This document shows, piece by piece, positions 1-7,428 of a stretch of DNA of 64,000 nt. Origin of the DNA: VRUE01 sp963699225 (lineage in GTDB: Bacteria; Actinomycetota; Thermoleophilia; Solirubrobacterales; 70-9); contig OY969423.1 of NCBI GenBank assembly GCA_963699225.1, positions 1,178,001 to 1,242,000 of the forward strand, written 5' to 3'. The position numbers and the translations under genes are program-made. The notes under the pieces are model-generated. The model was given only the letters and a program-made list of their open reading frames with translations, had not been told where the DNA came from and made no database searches. The stretch's first letter is position 1, and every line of letters starts with the position of its first letter.

Positions 1-311
1 CCGGAGATCTCCTCGTTGAAGCGATCCAGGGCTTCCGGGGAGAAGTAGTCGGAGAAGCGATCGTGGTGGCGGCGGCGCAGCTCGCGGACCATGCCCTGCA
101 GTGAGGAGTTGGTCAGCTCGGTCGAGCCGACCGAGCGGAAGTAGTTGTCCTCGATCAGTTCGGTCGCTTCAAGGTTGAGCCCGGCGGAGTCGTCGACGAA
201 GCGGTCGCGGACGAATTCGGGCAGCTTGCCGGGGTGACCGCCGAGCCAGATCCCGGCGCAGAGAACGACGATCAGGGCGGCCACCAGGGCCGCGAGCTTC
301 GCCGCGCTCAC
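1..311 (-). CDS. S41-family C-terminal processing peptidase, N-terminal part (cut by window edge)
   Basis: The minus strand from a GTG at 311 reads an uncleaved signal/anchor helix (AALVAALIVVLCAGIWL), then LNLEATELIEDNYF and a helical segment ending in RRRHHDRFSDYFSPEALDRF. This is the N-terminal pattern of CtpA/CtpB-type secreted serine proteases, in which helices and the conserved 'D.FS.Y..P' turn precede the PDZ domain. The PDZ and Ser/Lys catalytic parts lie outside the window. It follows ftsE-ftsX in the same direction; in many bacteria an S41 protease gene sits near ftsEX with a murein hydrolase activator, but here no PcsB/EnvC-like gene lies between them, only a repeat element. Start chosen because no in-frame ATG occurs upstream before the repeat. 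Family assignment rests on about 100 residues. Confidence 0.7.
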   Translation of the reverse strand, partial: MSAAKLAALVAALIVVLCAGIWLGGHPGKLPEFVRDRFVDDSAGLNLEATELIEDNYFRSVGSTELTNSSLQGMVRELRRRHHDRFSDYFSPEALDRFNEEIS

Positions 312-320
312 GCGGCGCTC

Positions 321-485
321 AGATGAGTGGCTTCCAATTGCCGTGCCCGCGGGGGCACGGCTGGCCAAGCTGGGCGGCGCACGCGGCCGCTGCGCGTAGC
401 AGGGCTACGCGCGAGGACGTGGGCGCCGATCCAGCGCAGCGCCGGACGTGTCATCCGTGGGTGCGTCAATTTGAGCCACTCATCT
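321..485. repeat. R element copy 1: 165-bp element with terminal inverted repeats
   Basis: Ends are inverted repeats: AGATGAGTGGCTTCCAATTG at 321-340 against the reverse complement of 467-485, with 11 perfect outer pairs plus a gapped inner match. The inner 342-465 block aligns without gaps to 15740-15863 at about 83 percent identity by hand count. Inside is a perfect 9-bp hairpin, GCGCGTAGC (392-400), loop AGG, GCTACGCGC (404-412), and a second one, CGTGCCC/GGGCACG, at 342-359. The right terminal repeat supplies two bases of the ftsX stop codon (484-486). No ORF with a credible start is confined to it. It accounts for the whole gap between the S41 protease and ftsX. It resembles a non-autonomous MITE- or REP-like element. 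Confidence 0.75.
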
Positions 486-1401
486 ACACCTTCAGGAAGC
501 GGCGCAGGGTGACGCCGGAGCCAACCGCGGAGACCAGCACCGAGGCGGCGAAGAGGATCGCCACCAGGGCGGGAAAGGAGAGGGTGCTGTTGTTCTGCGC
601 CGCGAGGAAGGAGAAGGTGTCGCTCAGCGGGTCGACGATCGTGATCTTGCCCAGCCACAGGATAAGTATGGCGATCAGGCCACCGGCGAAGCCGACCACG
701 ACGCCCTCGATCATGAAGGGCCAGCGGATGAACCAGCGGGTCGCGCCGACCAGTCGCATCACCTCAACCTCGCGGCGGCGGGTGTAGATCGAGAGCCGGA
801 TCGTGTTGCCGACCAGCATCAACGAGGCAAGGATCAGGAGTGCCGTGATCACGGTCAGGACGATCTTCAGTGCGCTGGTCACCTGCTCGATCTGCTGGGA
901 CTCCTGCTGGCGGTCGAAGACGTCCTGGATGATCGGCGAGATCGGCTGCGGCTTGCCGTTCGGGCCCGGCGGCGTGACCGCGGCGCGGACCGCGTCGAGG
1001 TTGCTCGCGTCATCGGCCTTGATCTGGAAGTTGGCGGGAAGCGGGTTGTCGTGCAGCTGGGCGAGTAGGTCTTCGCTCTTGCTCTTGCCGAGGTCCTTTT
1101 CGAGTTCGGCCAGGGCTTTGCCCTTGCTGACGAAGGCGACCGAGGCGACGTGCGGGATCGCTTCCAGCTTGCCTTGCAGGGCCGAGATTTCGCCCTGGGT
1201 GGCGTCGTCGTAGAGCGCCACTCGGAACTCGAGGCTTTCGCGCACCGATTCGCTCTTCGCCTGCGTGGTCTGGAAGACCGGGATCAGCACGCCGAGCAGG
1301 ATCACGGTGGTGACCGTGGTGACGATCGCCGCCATGCTCGGGGCGCCGTTGCGGCGCAGGGCGCGGAACGCCTCCTGGGTGAAGAAGAAGAATCGGGACA
1401 T
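484..1401 (-). CDS. ftsX: Cell division ABC transporter permease FtsX
   Basis: 305 residues with the FtsX layout: a cytoplasmic N-terminus (SRFFFFTQEAFRALRRNGAP), TM1 around residues 22-44, an extracellular domain of about 125 residues, then three more membrane helices around 180-205, 225-250 and 280-300, with the RRREVEVMRLVGATRWFIRWPF coupling region before TM3. FtsX with the ATPase FtsE forms the septal complex that activates peptidoglycan hydrolases rather than transporting a substrate. Its start codon immediately follows the stop of ftsE (1401/1402), so the two are one transcription unit. The TAG stop at 484-486 overlaps the end of the R repeat, implying that the original 3' end was altered by the element. 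Confidence 0.95.
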   Translation of the reverse strand: MSRFFFFTQEAFRALRRNGAPSMAAIVTTVTTVILLGVLIPVFQTTQAKSESVRESLEFRVALYDDATQGEISALQGKLEAIPHVASVAFVSKGKALAELEKDLGKSKSEDLLAQLHDNPLPANFQIKADDASNLDAVRAAVTPPGPNGKPQPISPIIQDVFDRQQESQQIEQVTSALKIVLTVITALLILASLMLVGNTIRLSIYTRRREVEVMRLVGATRWFIRWPFMIEGVVVGFAGGLIAILILWLGKITIVDPLSDTFSFLAAQNNSTLSFPALVAILFAASVLVSAVGSGVTLRRFLKV

Positions 1402-2286
1402 CTAGATCAGCGCGTCGTGTCCGTTGGTCTGGCCCTCGGGGGCGACGCCCATCTCGGCCCGCATGCGCACGCCGAACTCGGTCGTCGACTCCTCGGTGTA
1501 GCCGCCGCTGACCTCGTCGCGGACGACACGGCCCTCATACAGCTCGATCACGCGGCGGCGCATGTTGTCGACCATCTCGCGGTCGTGGGTGACGACGACG
1601 ACTGTCGTGCCGGTCTTGTTGATCCGGTAGAGCAGCTGCATCACGCCGATCGAGGTGACCGGGTCGAGGTTGCCGCTGGGCTCGTCGGCGAGCAGCAGCG
1701 GCGGGTGGTTGACGAAGGCGCGGGCGATCGAGACGCGCTGCTGCTCACCGCCGGAGAGTTGGTCGGGATAGCTGCGCAGCTTGGTCGAGAGGCCGACTAG
1801 GCGCAGCGTCTCCGGGACCTGAGCGCGGATCTGGCTGCGCGAGGCGCCGATCACCTGCAGCGCGTAGGCGACGTTGTCGTAGACGGTGCGGTCGGGCAGC
1901 AGCTTGAAGTCCTGGAAGACGGTGCCGATGTTGCGACGCAGCTGCGGGATCTTCTTCTGGGGCAGGGCGCCGATGTCACGGCCGGCGATGCGGACGGTGC
2001 CGTCCGTGGCCGCCTCATCGCGGATCAGGGTCTTGATCAGGGTCGACTTGCCGCAGCCGGTCGGGCCGACGAGGAATACGAACTCGCCTCGATCGACGGC
2101 CAGCGAGACCCGGTCGAGCGCCATGTGGCCCCCCGGGTAGACCTTGGTCACATCGCGCAGCTCGATTATCGGCTTGCCGCCGGGACGCCGACGCGGCGAA
2201 TCTTCGCCGCCTCGCCTCGGCGGCTCTGCACCATCGCTTTTTCGTCTCCTAAGTCTGGCCATGCCCGCGCTCCCTTCTGCGGACAT
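1402..2286 (-). CDS. ftsE: Cell division ATP-binding protein FtsE
   Basis: ABC ATPase: Walker A GPTGCGKST (residues 74-82), Q-loop VFQDFKLLP, signature LSGGEQQR, Walker B LLLADEPSG and switch His in VVVTHDREMV are all visible. FDFK/KLLPDRTVYDN-type residues after the Q-loop and gene linkage to ftsX identify FtsE. At 294 residues it is longer than usual (about 220-230): there is a basic, Arg/Pro-rich N-terminal extension of about 38 residues and an acidic C-terminal tail of about 45. A second start (ATG at 2262, MARLRRRK) also has a fair Shine-Dalgarno (GGGAG); the chosen ATG at 2286 has AGGAG seven bases upstream. Either start keeps the ABC domain intact. Confidence 0.93.
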   Translation of the reverse strand: MSAEGSAGMARLRRRKSDGAEPPRRGGEDSPRRRPGGKPIIELRDVTKVYPGGHMALDRVSLAVDRGEFVFLVGPTGCGKSTLIKTLIRDEAATDGTVRIAGRDIGALPQKKIPQLRRNIGTVFQDFKLLPDRTVYDNVAYALQVIGASRSQIRAQVPETLRLVGLSTKLRSYPDQLSGGEQQRVSIARAFVNHPPLLLADEPSGNLDPVTSIGVMQLLYRINKTGTTVVVVTHDREMVDNMRRRVIELYEGRVVRDEVSGGYTEESTTEFGVRMRAEMGVAPEGQTNGHDALI

Positions 2287-2330
2287 AGGGTGACTCCTGC
2301 GCCCTCTCGGCCGCGCAATTCCGCGCCCAA

Positions 2331-4208
2331 TTAGTCCTTGGCCTTGCAGGTGCGGTTCAGAACTGAGGCCACGGTCGGGCCGCCGGCGAAGGCGAAACTG
2401 GCTTTCGCCAGCCGAAAGGAGGCGCCGGGGAAGCCCGCGGGTGCCGGACAGCCGGCGCTGAGGTAACTACGCGCCTTGCCATGCGAGCTGAAGAGGCGTC
2501 GCAGGTTCATACGCAGGCCGGTCACGTAGCCCCAATCGCCAGTTACCTGAGGCAGCGAGGCTTCCAGCGTCGTGCCGTAGGCGCCGCGAGAGCTGCCGAG
2601 CACAAAGGGCAGCACGGTCGAGGTTGGCACCGGCCGAGTGCCGTAGATATGGGCAAGCATCGCCGGCTTGCCGTTGACGATCCCATTGAAAGCGAGAACC
2701 TTGCCCTGTGAAGGAAAGGGGGATTGCTGAGGGAGCTTGACGTTCGCCGAGAACTGGCCTTCGCCGACCAGGGATGACCTGCACGCGGCAAGCGCTCCGG
2801 AGGTGGTCGAGGGCTGGATGTCGGAAAGGCGGCAGACCGGCAGGCCCTGCGAAGTGAAGCGGCCGTTGCGGTTGATCGCGATCGAGATGCGGCGCAACTG
2901 CGTCGGGTCTTCCCCGCCGGTGGCGCCGATCTTGACATCGATCACGATGCCCACTGGCGCCATGCCGTGCCGCGGCAAAGTGTGTGGGGAAAGCTTGCCG
3001 TCAAAATTGACCCGCACGCCACGGCGCTGGGTAACCACGAAAGCGGCTGCACCGACCGGCGACGCATCCGCAGGAGCATCCGGCCGCGCCGCCGCGTGAA
3101 CCGGCCCAGAACCGCTTTCGGGTGAGCCCCCGCCCAGCAGATCCAGCGCTTCCCGCGGTTGGTAGGGCCCGTACTTGAGCAAGTTCGATTTTTCACCGTT
3201 CCCGGTGGTGACGAATAGGTCGCCGGTGGTGGGATCGACCGTAAGGCCCGATGGTTCACCGAATACGGGCCCCTTCCGGCCTTCGCCGAGGTCTCGGCTC
3301 GGCAGCCGACCGAGAAAGGCGCCCGCCGAATCGAACTCATAGACCGCCGCTTCGGGTTCTTCCGCACCCGGCTCGAGGTTGTCGACCACGAGTAGGTGGC
3401 CTTCCCCTTCCCTTTCGTCGTCGTTTTCGCTTTCGTCGATGGCAACCGTCGCGTCGGCCAGCGAGTTGAAGCCTTCTCCTCCGGGGCCGTCGATCGTCGC
3501 AACCGGTTCCGCCAATTTGACCGCGGGTTCAAACACCTTCACCGTCTCGTCAGCAGCATCGGGAACGTAGACGCGGCCGGTTTTCGAGTCGACCGCTACT
3601 CCGTAGGCGTCGCCGAGACTGCCAAGGCCAATTTTTACCGTCGGGGCCTCCCCCGGGAACACAGGGGCGTCGTAGACAGCTACATACGTGCGGTCGTCAA
3701 CATAAAGGTCGCCGGCTTCGTCGGTTGCGATTCCAGTCGAATCGCCCGCCTCGATCACCTGTTCTTCCCCCGCGGGTCGTTCTCCCCCCGGAAGGAACAG
3801 CACGCTCTGATGAAGTTCGTCGGCGAAGAGATTCCCACTTGGATCGACAGCTAGGCCGCAGATGGCGTTCAGCGTGTTGAGTGGCGCGCGAGGGTCATGG
3901 GCACCGAAGACGACGGACCGTTCATAGAAACCGGACACTGTGAAGACATGAATTGCACGGTGGTAGTAGTCGGAGACGTAGAGGAAGCGAGGTTCCGAGG
4001 AGGGTTTCGGCGAGATCGCGACCCCGCACGCACCTTCGATCTCCCCTTCGGTTGGAGGGACTAAGTTTCCGACTTCTTCGCGCGTGCCGAGCCACCCTTC
4101 GTGGCCGGCTTCCCGCGGAATCGGTTCTCGGAAAGCCTCGGCGGGAGTCGCGGCGACGATCCACAAGCAGAGTAGAAAGCCCACCACGGCCGCCATCTTC
4201 GTCTTCAT
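2331..4208 (-). CDS. Secreted NHL-repeat beta-propeller protein
   Basis: Start taken at ATG 4208 (MKTKMAAVVGFLL), which opens a clear signal peptide ending in ATPAEA; a longer reading from 4238 would prepend ten charged residues and overlap the upstream gene. The first half carries repeated NHL-like blades: ICGLAVDPSGNLF, STGIATDEAGDLYV, AYGVAVDSKTGRVYV, PSGLTVDPTTGDLFVT. The second half (about 240 residues) is a cysteine-containing beta-rich region with resemblance to the C-terminal part of the neighbouring 940-residue protein (CRSSLVGEG...LPQQSPFPSQG). NHL propellers are binding scaffolds on the outside of the cell; the ligand cannot be told. It begins six bases after its upstream neighbour's stop, so it is the third gene of a secreted-protein operon. 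Confidence 0.85.
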   Translation of the reverse strand: MKTKMAAVVGFLLCLWIVAATPAEAFREPIPREAGHEGWLGTREEVGNLVPPTEGEIEGACGVAISPKPSSEPRFLYVSDYYHRAIHVFTVSGFYERSVVFGAHDPRAPLNTLNAICGLAVDPSGNLFADELHQSVLFLPGGERPAGEEQVIEAGDSTGIATDEAGDLYVDDRTYVAVYDAPVFPGEAPTVKIGLGSLGDAYGVAVDSKTGRVYVPDAADETVKVFEPAVKLAEPVATIDGPGGEGFNSLADATVAIDESENDDEREGEGHLLVVDNLEPGAEEPEAAVYEFDSAGAFLGRLPSRDLGEGRKGPVFGEPSGLTVDPTTGDLFVTTGNGEKSNLLKYGPYQPREALDLLGGGSPESGSGPVHAAARPDAPADASPVGAAAFVVTQRRGVRVNFDGKLSPHTLPRHGMAPVGIVIDVKIGATGGEDPTQLRRISIAINRNGRFTSQGLPVCRLSDIQPSTTSGALAACRSSLVGEGQFSANVKLPQQSPFPSQGKVLAFNGIVNGKPAMLAHIYGTRPVPTSTVLPFVLGSSRGAYGTTLEASLPQVTGDWGYVTGLRMNLRRLFSSHGKARSYLSAGCPAPAGFPGASFRLAKASFAFAGGPTVASVLNRTCKAKD

Positions 4209-4213
4209 CGCCC

Positions 4214-7036
4214 TCACCGCCTCTTCTTCCTTTTGCATTCAGGTTTCACTTCCGGGTGTAGGCGCCAGCCGCGATTGGCGTGACCGACGAACCGCGCCGT
4301 CGCAATCTGCGGGCCCCTACAGAGGTTTTCCGCAGCAACCAGCACGCCGCGCTTGCCGCCGTTCATACGCAGGACGAACTTACTCACGGGCGCGTCGGGG
4401 ATCGACGCGAAAGTGCCGCGGATGCCACCACGAAACGCATCGATCCGGCCGACAACGTCTACCTCGACTCCCTGCCCACGCAGAGCGAAGACCAGGTCGG
4501 GGAGCGTGTGCTGGGACGAGCGCAAGTAAGCGGGCCCTTCCATCGGCGCTTCCAGTAGCGGTGTGTAGGCACGCACGTGGCCGTAGATCGAACCCGGAGG
4601 ACAGCGGCCAGCGGCAAACTGCGGGTTCGTGCAGATCGCTTGGATGCGCGATTGATCGAAAAAGAGCGAGGGTGGCAACCTGACCTGGGAGGAGGCAATG
4701 TTGGCATCGCCGGGCCGGGGTCGGACCGTAACCCTCAGTGAGGGGTAGTCCCCGCGCTTTGTCCCACCCTTCAGCCTCATGCTGATTCGCGGCTTGAAGG
4801 CAAGCGAACCGCAATCGAAGGCCTGGAACGATGCCGTAGCTGAAGCCAGGGTGTCATCGGACGGATCGCCAAAGCGCTGGCCGGATCCGTTCATCGCCGA
4901 GACGATCTGAAACGGGTCGCAACTCGTTGGGTTAACCGTGAAGTTGGGTCGGTCGATATAGACCCTGACGTCGCGCAAGTGGATTGGAATGCCGTCGAGG
5001 ATGTGGGGGATTGGGTCAGTCCCACTCGCGTCAATCGAGGCCTGTGTCGTCAGCGGATCAATGCGCACCGCCGAGCGCACGATCACCGTACCGAGATCAA
5101 AGGGCCCGACCAGCGCTGAGTCGATCGCTACGACCGAAAAGGAGGACCCTCGATAGGGACCTGCCAGATAGAGGTTGCCGGGGGCGTAAGCCAGTACCGA
5201 ACCGACTCCGTAGCCGGAATAGGTATGGCCGATCAGGCTCGCCGCCGGACAGGAGGGATGATCGCGCTCCGCGACCCCCGACCGATGGCGCGCCGAGTCG
5301 ATATCGGACTCGGGGCAATAGGGAATGCCGGCGATCTTGCCCAGCAACCCCGGTGGAAATTTGGCGGAGTAGGAAGTGATCTCCTGTTCGGCCGGTTGGC
5401 GCGTCAAGTGAAGGTAAAAAGGCGTGTAGGCGCCCGCACGCGAGTTGCGCATGCCGCCGATTGCCTTAGGGACAAAGGGGGCGGGTCCCGAAGGGCAGGG
5501 TCCACCCCCCACCCCACTCGTAATCCGATCGGGAAGCGATTTGTGCACGTCAACTTCCGGATTGCGCCAAGGATTGAAGTCGACCTGAGTCGACAGCGGT
5601 CCACAAGCAGCCGGGGTGGCCAACGGACTTCTCTGTCCTTCCCGGAAGTGGATTTCCAAGTCTTCGTAGGGCAGCTGGGGCAGCTTGTCGAAGATGGCTG
5701 TGAGTTTGCCGGTCGTGGGATCGGGATCGAGCTCCCCGGCGACCTTGACCAAAACACCGCGTTCGATCGACTTGGCGACCAGGTACACGGCGAGCAGACT
5801 CTCGGATGGGTTTTCCCGGGGAGCGGCGAGAAAGATCGAGCCGTTGATCGGACGCGCAACGATCGGAGTCTTCACCAGGAAATCGCCGATCCTGGACTCG
5901 CCGGGACAGCCCGCACCGAACGGCGACGTAGCTGTTTCGGCTTTGTACTGCGTCGGCGTGCAAACACCCAGCCCCGCTCCAACGGAGGGATTGATCGTGA
6001 TGCCTTCGGGCAATGCGACCGTGGCCTTTTGGACCGGCGTCGAGGCCCTCAGTTGAGGGTGTTTAAACCCTTCGGTGTCCGCCTTGATGTGGAACGCATA
6101 GCCGGAGGGAGACGACGCACGCGGATTCTGCACCTGGGCTTCGGCGAACGGTTCGAACCTGAGCCCTTCGCAGCCCGACAAGGATCCTTTGCCGGCGGTC
6201 CTTCGCGTGGCTTCTTCGCCCTGCCCCCAAGAACTCGCCAGGGCCCCGAAGTTCATCGGCTCTTCGCACGAGGTTGGAAGGGTCAGATAGGCAAGCGGCG
6301 TGAATTCGTTCTTGGTCGGGCGCCCGACGGAGCATTTCGCCCAGGCGAATTCCGGTTCGAGCTCGTTGAGGCAGTTGCCGCGCTGGTCGTTGTTGATTAC
6401 CGACCATGGCGCTCCCCAGATCGTCACGGTCAGTCCGATCACATGTAGCTGTTCGGGAATGTCCGATGCCGTCAGGGTGATTCCGTATTCGCCCTCCGCC
6501 TGGCGAAAGCTGGGCACGAAAACGATCGGTTCTCCGTAGGGATTCGCACCAAGTTCCGCCGGGGCTCCCCGGCGGGGGATCAGGCCGAAGAGGCCAAAGG
6601 TCCGTTCCGCCCGACCGGGCAAGGAGGACCTGAGAGTGATCACGCCGACCTGGGACCTGTCCTCGCAACTCTCGCCGGAAAGACTTTCTTCCCAGGGAGA
6701 AACCCGCGGCGTTTTGAATTCATTCTGACTTCCGGTCTGACGGCAGAGCTGCTCCGCTGTCGCGGTTGGATTTTCAAGCAGGCCCGGCGGTAATTCGACG
6801 CTGATGCTTCGCAAGCCGGCTTCGCCCCCGCCAGCGGACGTCGCGTCGAAGTTGGCGTTGAAAGTCATCGCGACGGGGTGGGAACCCGCTTCCGTATCGA
6901 GCTGATCGGCACTCTTGTAGACATTCCCATCGAAGCCTTCGGCACCCGGCAGGAAGTCGAAGGCGCTCGCGCCGCGGGGAATCGAGCATCCGGCGAAGAG
7001 CACGAACGCCAAAACAGCAACTGCCCGGCCCCTCAC
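4214..7036 (-). CDS. Large secreted lipoprotein-like protein of unknown function
   Basis: 940 residues. The N-terminus MRGRAVAVLAFVLFAGCSIP has a basic n-region, hydrophobic core and a lipobox-like LFAGC, so the mature protein probably starts at Cys16 with a lipid anchor. The body is beta-rich with many paired cysteines and recurring segments of the type 'ELPPGLLENPTA..LC', 'LPEGITINPSVGAGLGVC', 'FPPGLLGKIAGIPYC', which look like internal repeats of about 200-230 residues, each ending in a Cys near 'CP..S.IG'. The C-terminus is a basic tail (CKRKKRR). No enzymatic motif was recognised. It overlaps the preceding small gene by ATGA (7033-7036) and precedes the NHL protein, so the three are probably exported and expressed together. 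Confidence 0.85.
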   Translation of the reverse strand: MRGRAVAVLAFVLFAGCSIPRGASAFDFLPGAEGFDGNVYKSADQLDTEAGSHPVAMTFNANFDATSAGGGEAGLRSISVELPPGLLENPTATAEQLCRQTGSQNEFKTPRVSPWEESLSGESCEDRSQVGVITLRSSLPGRAERTFGLFGLIPRRGAPAELGANPYGEPIVFVPSFRQAEGEYGITLTASDIPEQLHVIGLTVTIWGAPWSVINNDQRGNCLNELEPEFAWAKCSVGRPTKNEFTPLAYLTLPTSCEEPMNFGALASSWGQGEEATRRTAGKGSLSGCEGLRFEPFAEAQVQNPRASSPSGYAFHIKADTEGFKHPQLRASTPVQKATVALPEGITINPSVGAGLGVCTPTQYKAETATSPFGAGCPGESRIGDFLVKTPIVARPINGSIFLAAPRENPSESLLAVYLVAKSIERGVLVKVAGELDPDPTTGKLTAIFDKLPQLPYEDLEIHFREGQRSPLATPAACGPLSTQVDFNPWRNPEVDVHKSLPDRITSGVGGGPCPSGPAPFVPKAIGGMRNSRAGAYTPFYLHLTRQPAEQEITSYSAKFPPGLLGKIAGIPYCPESDIDSARHRSGVAERDHPSCPAASLIGHTYSGYGVGSVLAYAPGNLYLAGPYRGSSFSVVAIDSALVGPFDLGTVIVRSAVRIDPLTTQASIDASGTDPIPHILDGIPIHLRDVRVYIDRPNFTVNPTSCDPFQIVSAMNGSGQRFGDPSDDTLASATASFQAFDCGSLAFKPRISMRLKGGTKRGDYPSLRVTVRPRPGDANIASSQVRLPPSLFFDQSRIQAICTNPQFAAGRCPPGSIYGHVRAYTPLLEAPMEGPAYLRSSQHTLPDLVFALRGQGVEVDVVGRIDAFRGGIRGTFASIPDAPVSKFVLRMNGGKRGVLVAAENLCRGPQIATARFVGHANRGWRLHPEVKPECKRKKRR

Positions 7037-7377
7037 CTCGACAAGTTCCCTCGGCTTCCCCTGTGGTGCTTAGGCCGATGCTTCTTCGGCCTCTGCCTGG
7101 GTTCGAAGATTCGCAACGGTGGATTGCCCCCGCTGGGCACGAGCGTGCCCGGCGTGGGGTCTTCCGGTTCTGCCGGCAGGGGCTGACAACTGTCACCGAT
7201 GCAGATGACTTCTTCGCTGAACTGTTCTTGTTCTATGACACTGCTTTCCGCGCCTGCGGCGTCCGCCTCTACTTCCTGGGCGGGCGGCTGCACCTCGGCG
7301 GTTGCAGGCAGGGGCAAGACAGCGGCGATCGCGAAAGCGCACGCCACCCCAGCCATGGTCTCCCTGAACCAAGCCAT
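7033..7377 (-). CDS. Small secreted protein, first gene of the secreted-protein operon
   Basis: 114 residues with a signal peptide (MAGVACAFAIAAVLPLPATA from Met8), an acidic Gln/Glu-rich middle containing one cysteine pair (VICIGDSCQPLP), and a very basic C-terminal tail (RQRPKKHRPKHHRG). No family recognised. The last four bases overlap the start of the 940-residue gene, so the two are translationally coupled. A sigma-70-like promoter ends only about seven bases before the ATG at 7377, supporting that start and a nearly leaderless transcript. Met8 at 7356 is the alternative. The acid-middle/basic-tail charge pattern could mean surface or polymer binding, but that is a guess. Confidence 0.7.
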   Translation of the reverse strand: MAWFRETMAGVACAFAIAAVLPLPATAEVQPPAQEVEADAAGAESSVIEQEQFSEEVICIGDSCQPLPAEPEDPTPGTLVPSGGNPPLRIFEPRQRPKKHRPKHHRGSRGNLSR

Positions 7378-7384
7378 CCCTGTA

Positions 7385-7413
7385 TTTCTACGGTACGGCT
7401 AGGGATTTATCAA
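7385..7413 (-). promoter_or_regulatory. Sigma-70-like promoter of the secreted-protein operon
   Basis: On the minus strand TTGATA (7413-7408), a 17-base spacer, and TAGAAA (7390-7385). The first base of the ATG at 7377 falls where transcription should begin (7-8 bases after the -10), so the mRNA would be leaderless or nearly so. Confidence 0.55.
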
Positions 7414-7428
7414 GATACTCGTGGTTCT

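Noticed and set aside
308..658. Minus-strand frames (308-658 and 15688-16164) that both encode HPRMT..RRWIG-like peptides
   Set aside because: The likeness follows from the R repeat at DNA level. Starts lie in wrong frames of ftsX and prfB, and changes between copies are mostly amino-acid changing.
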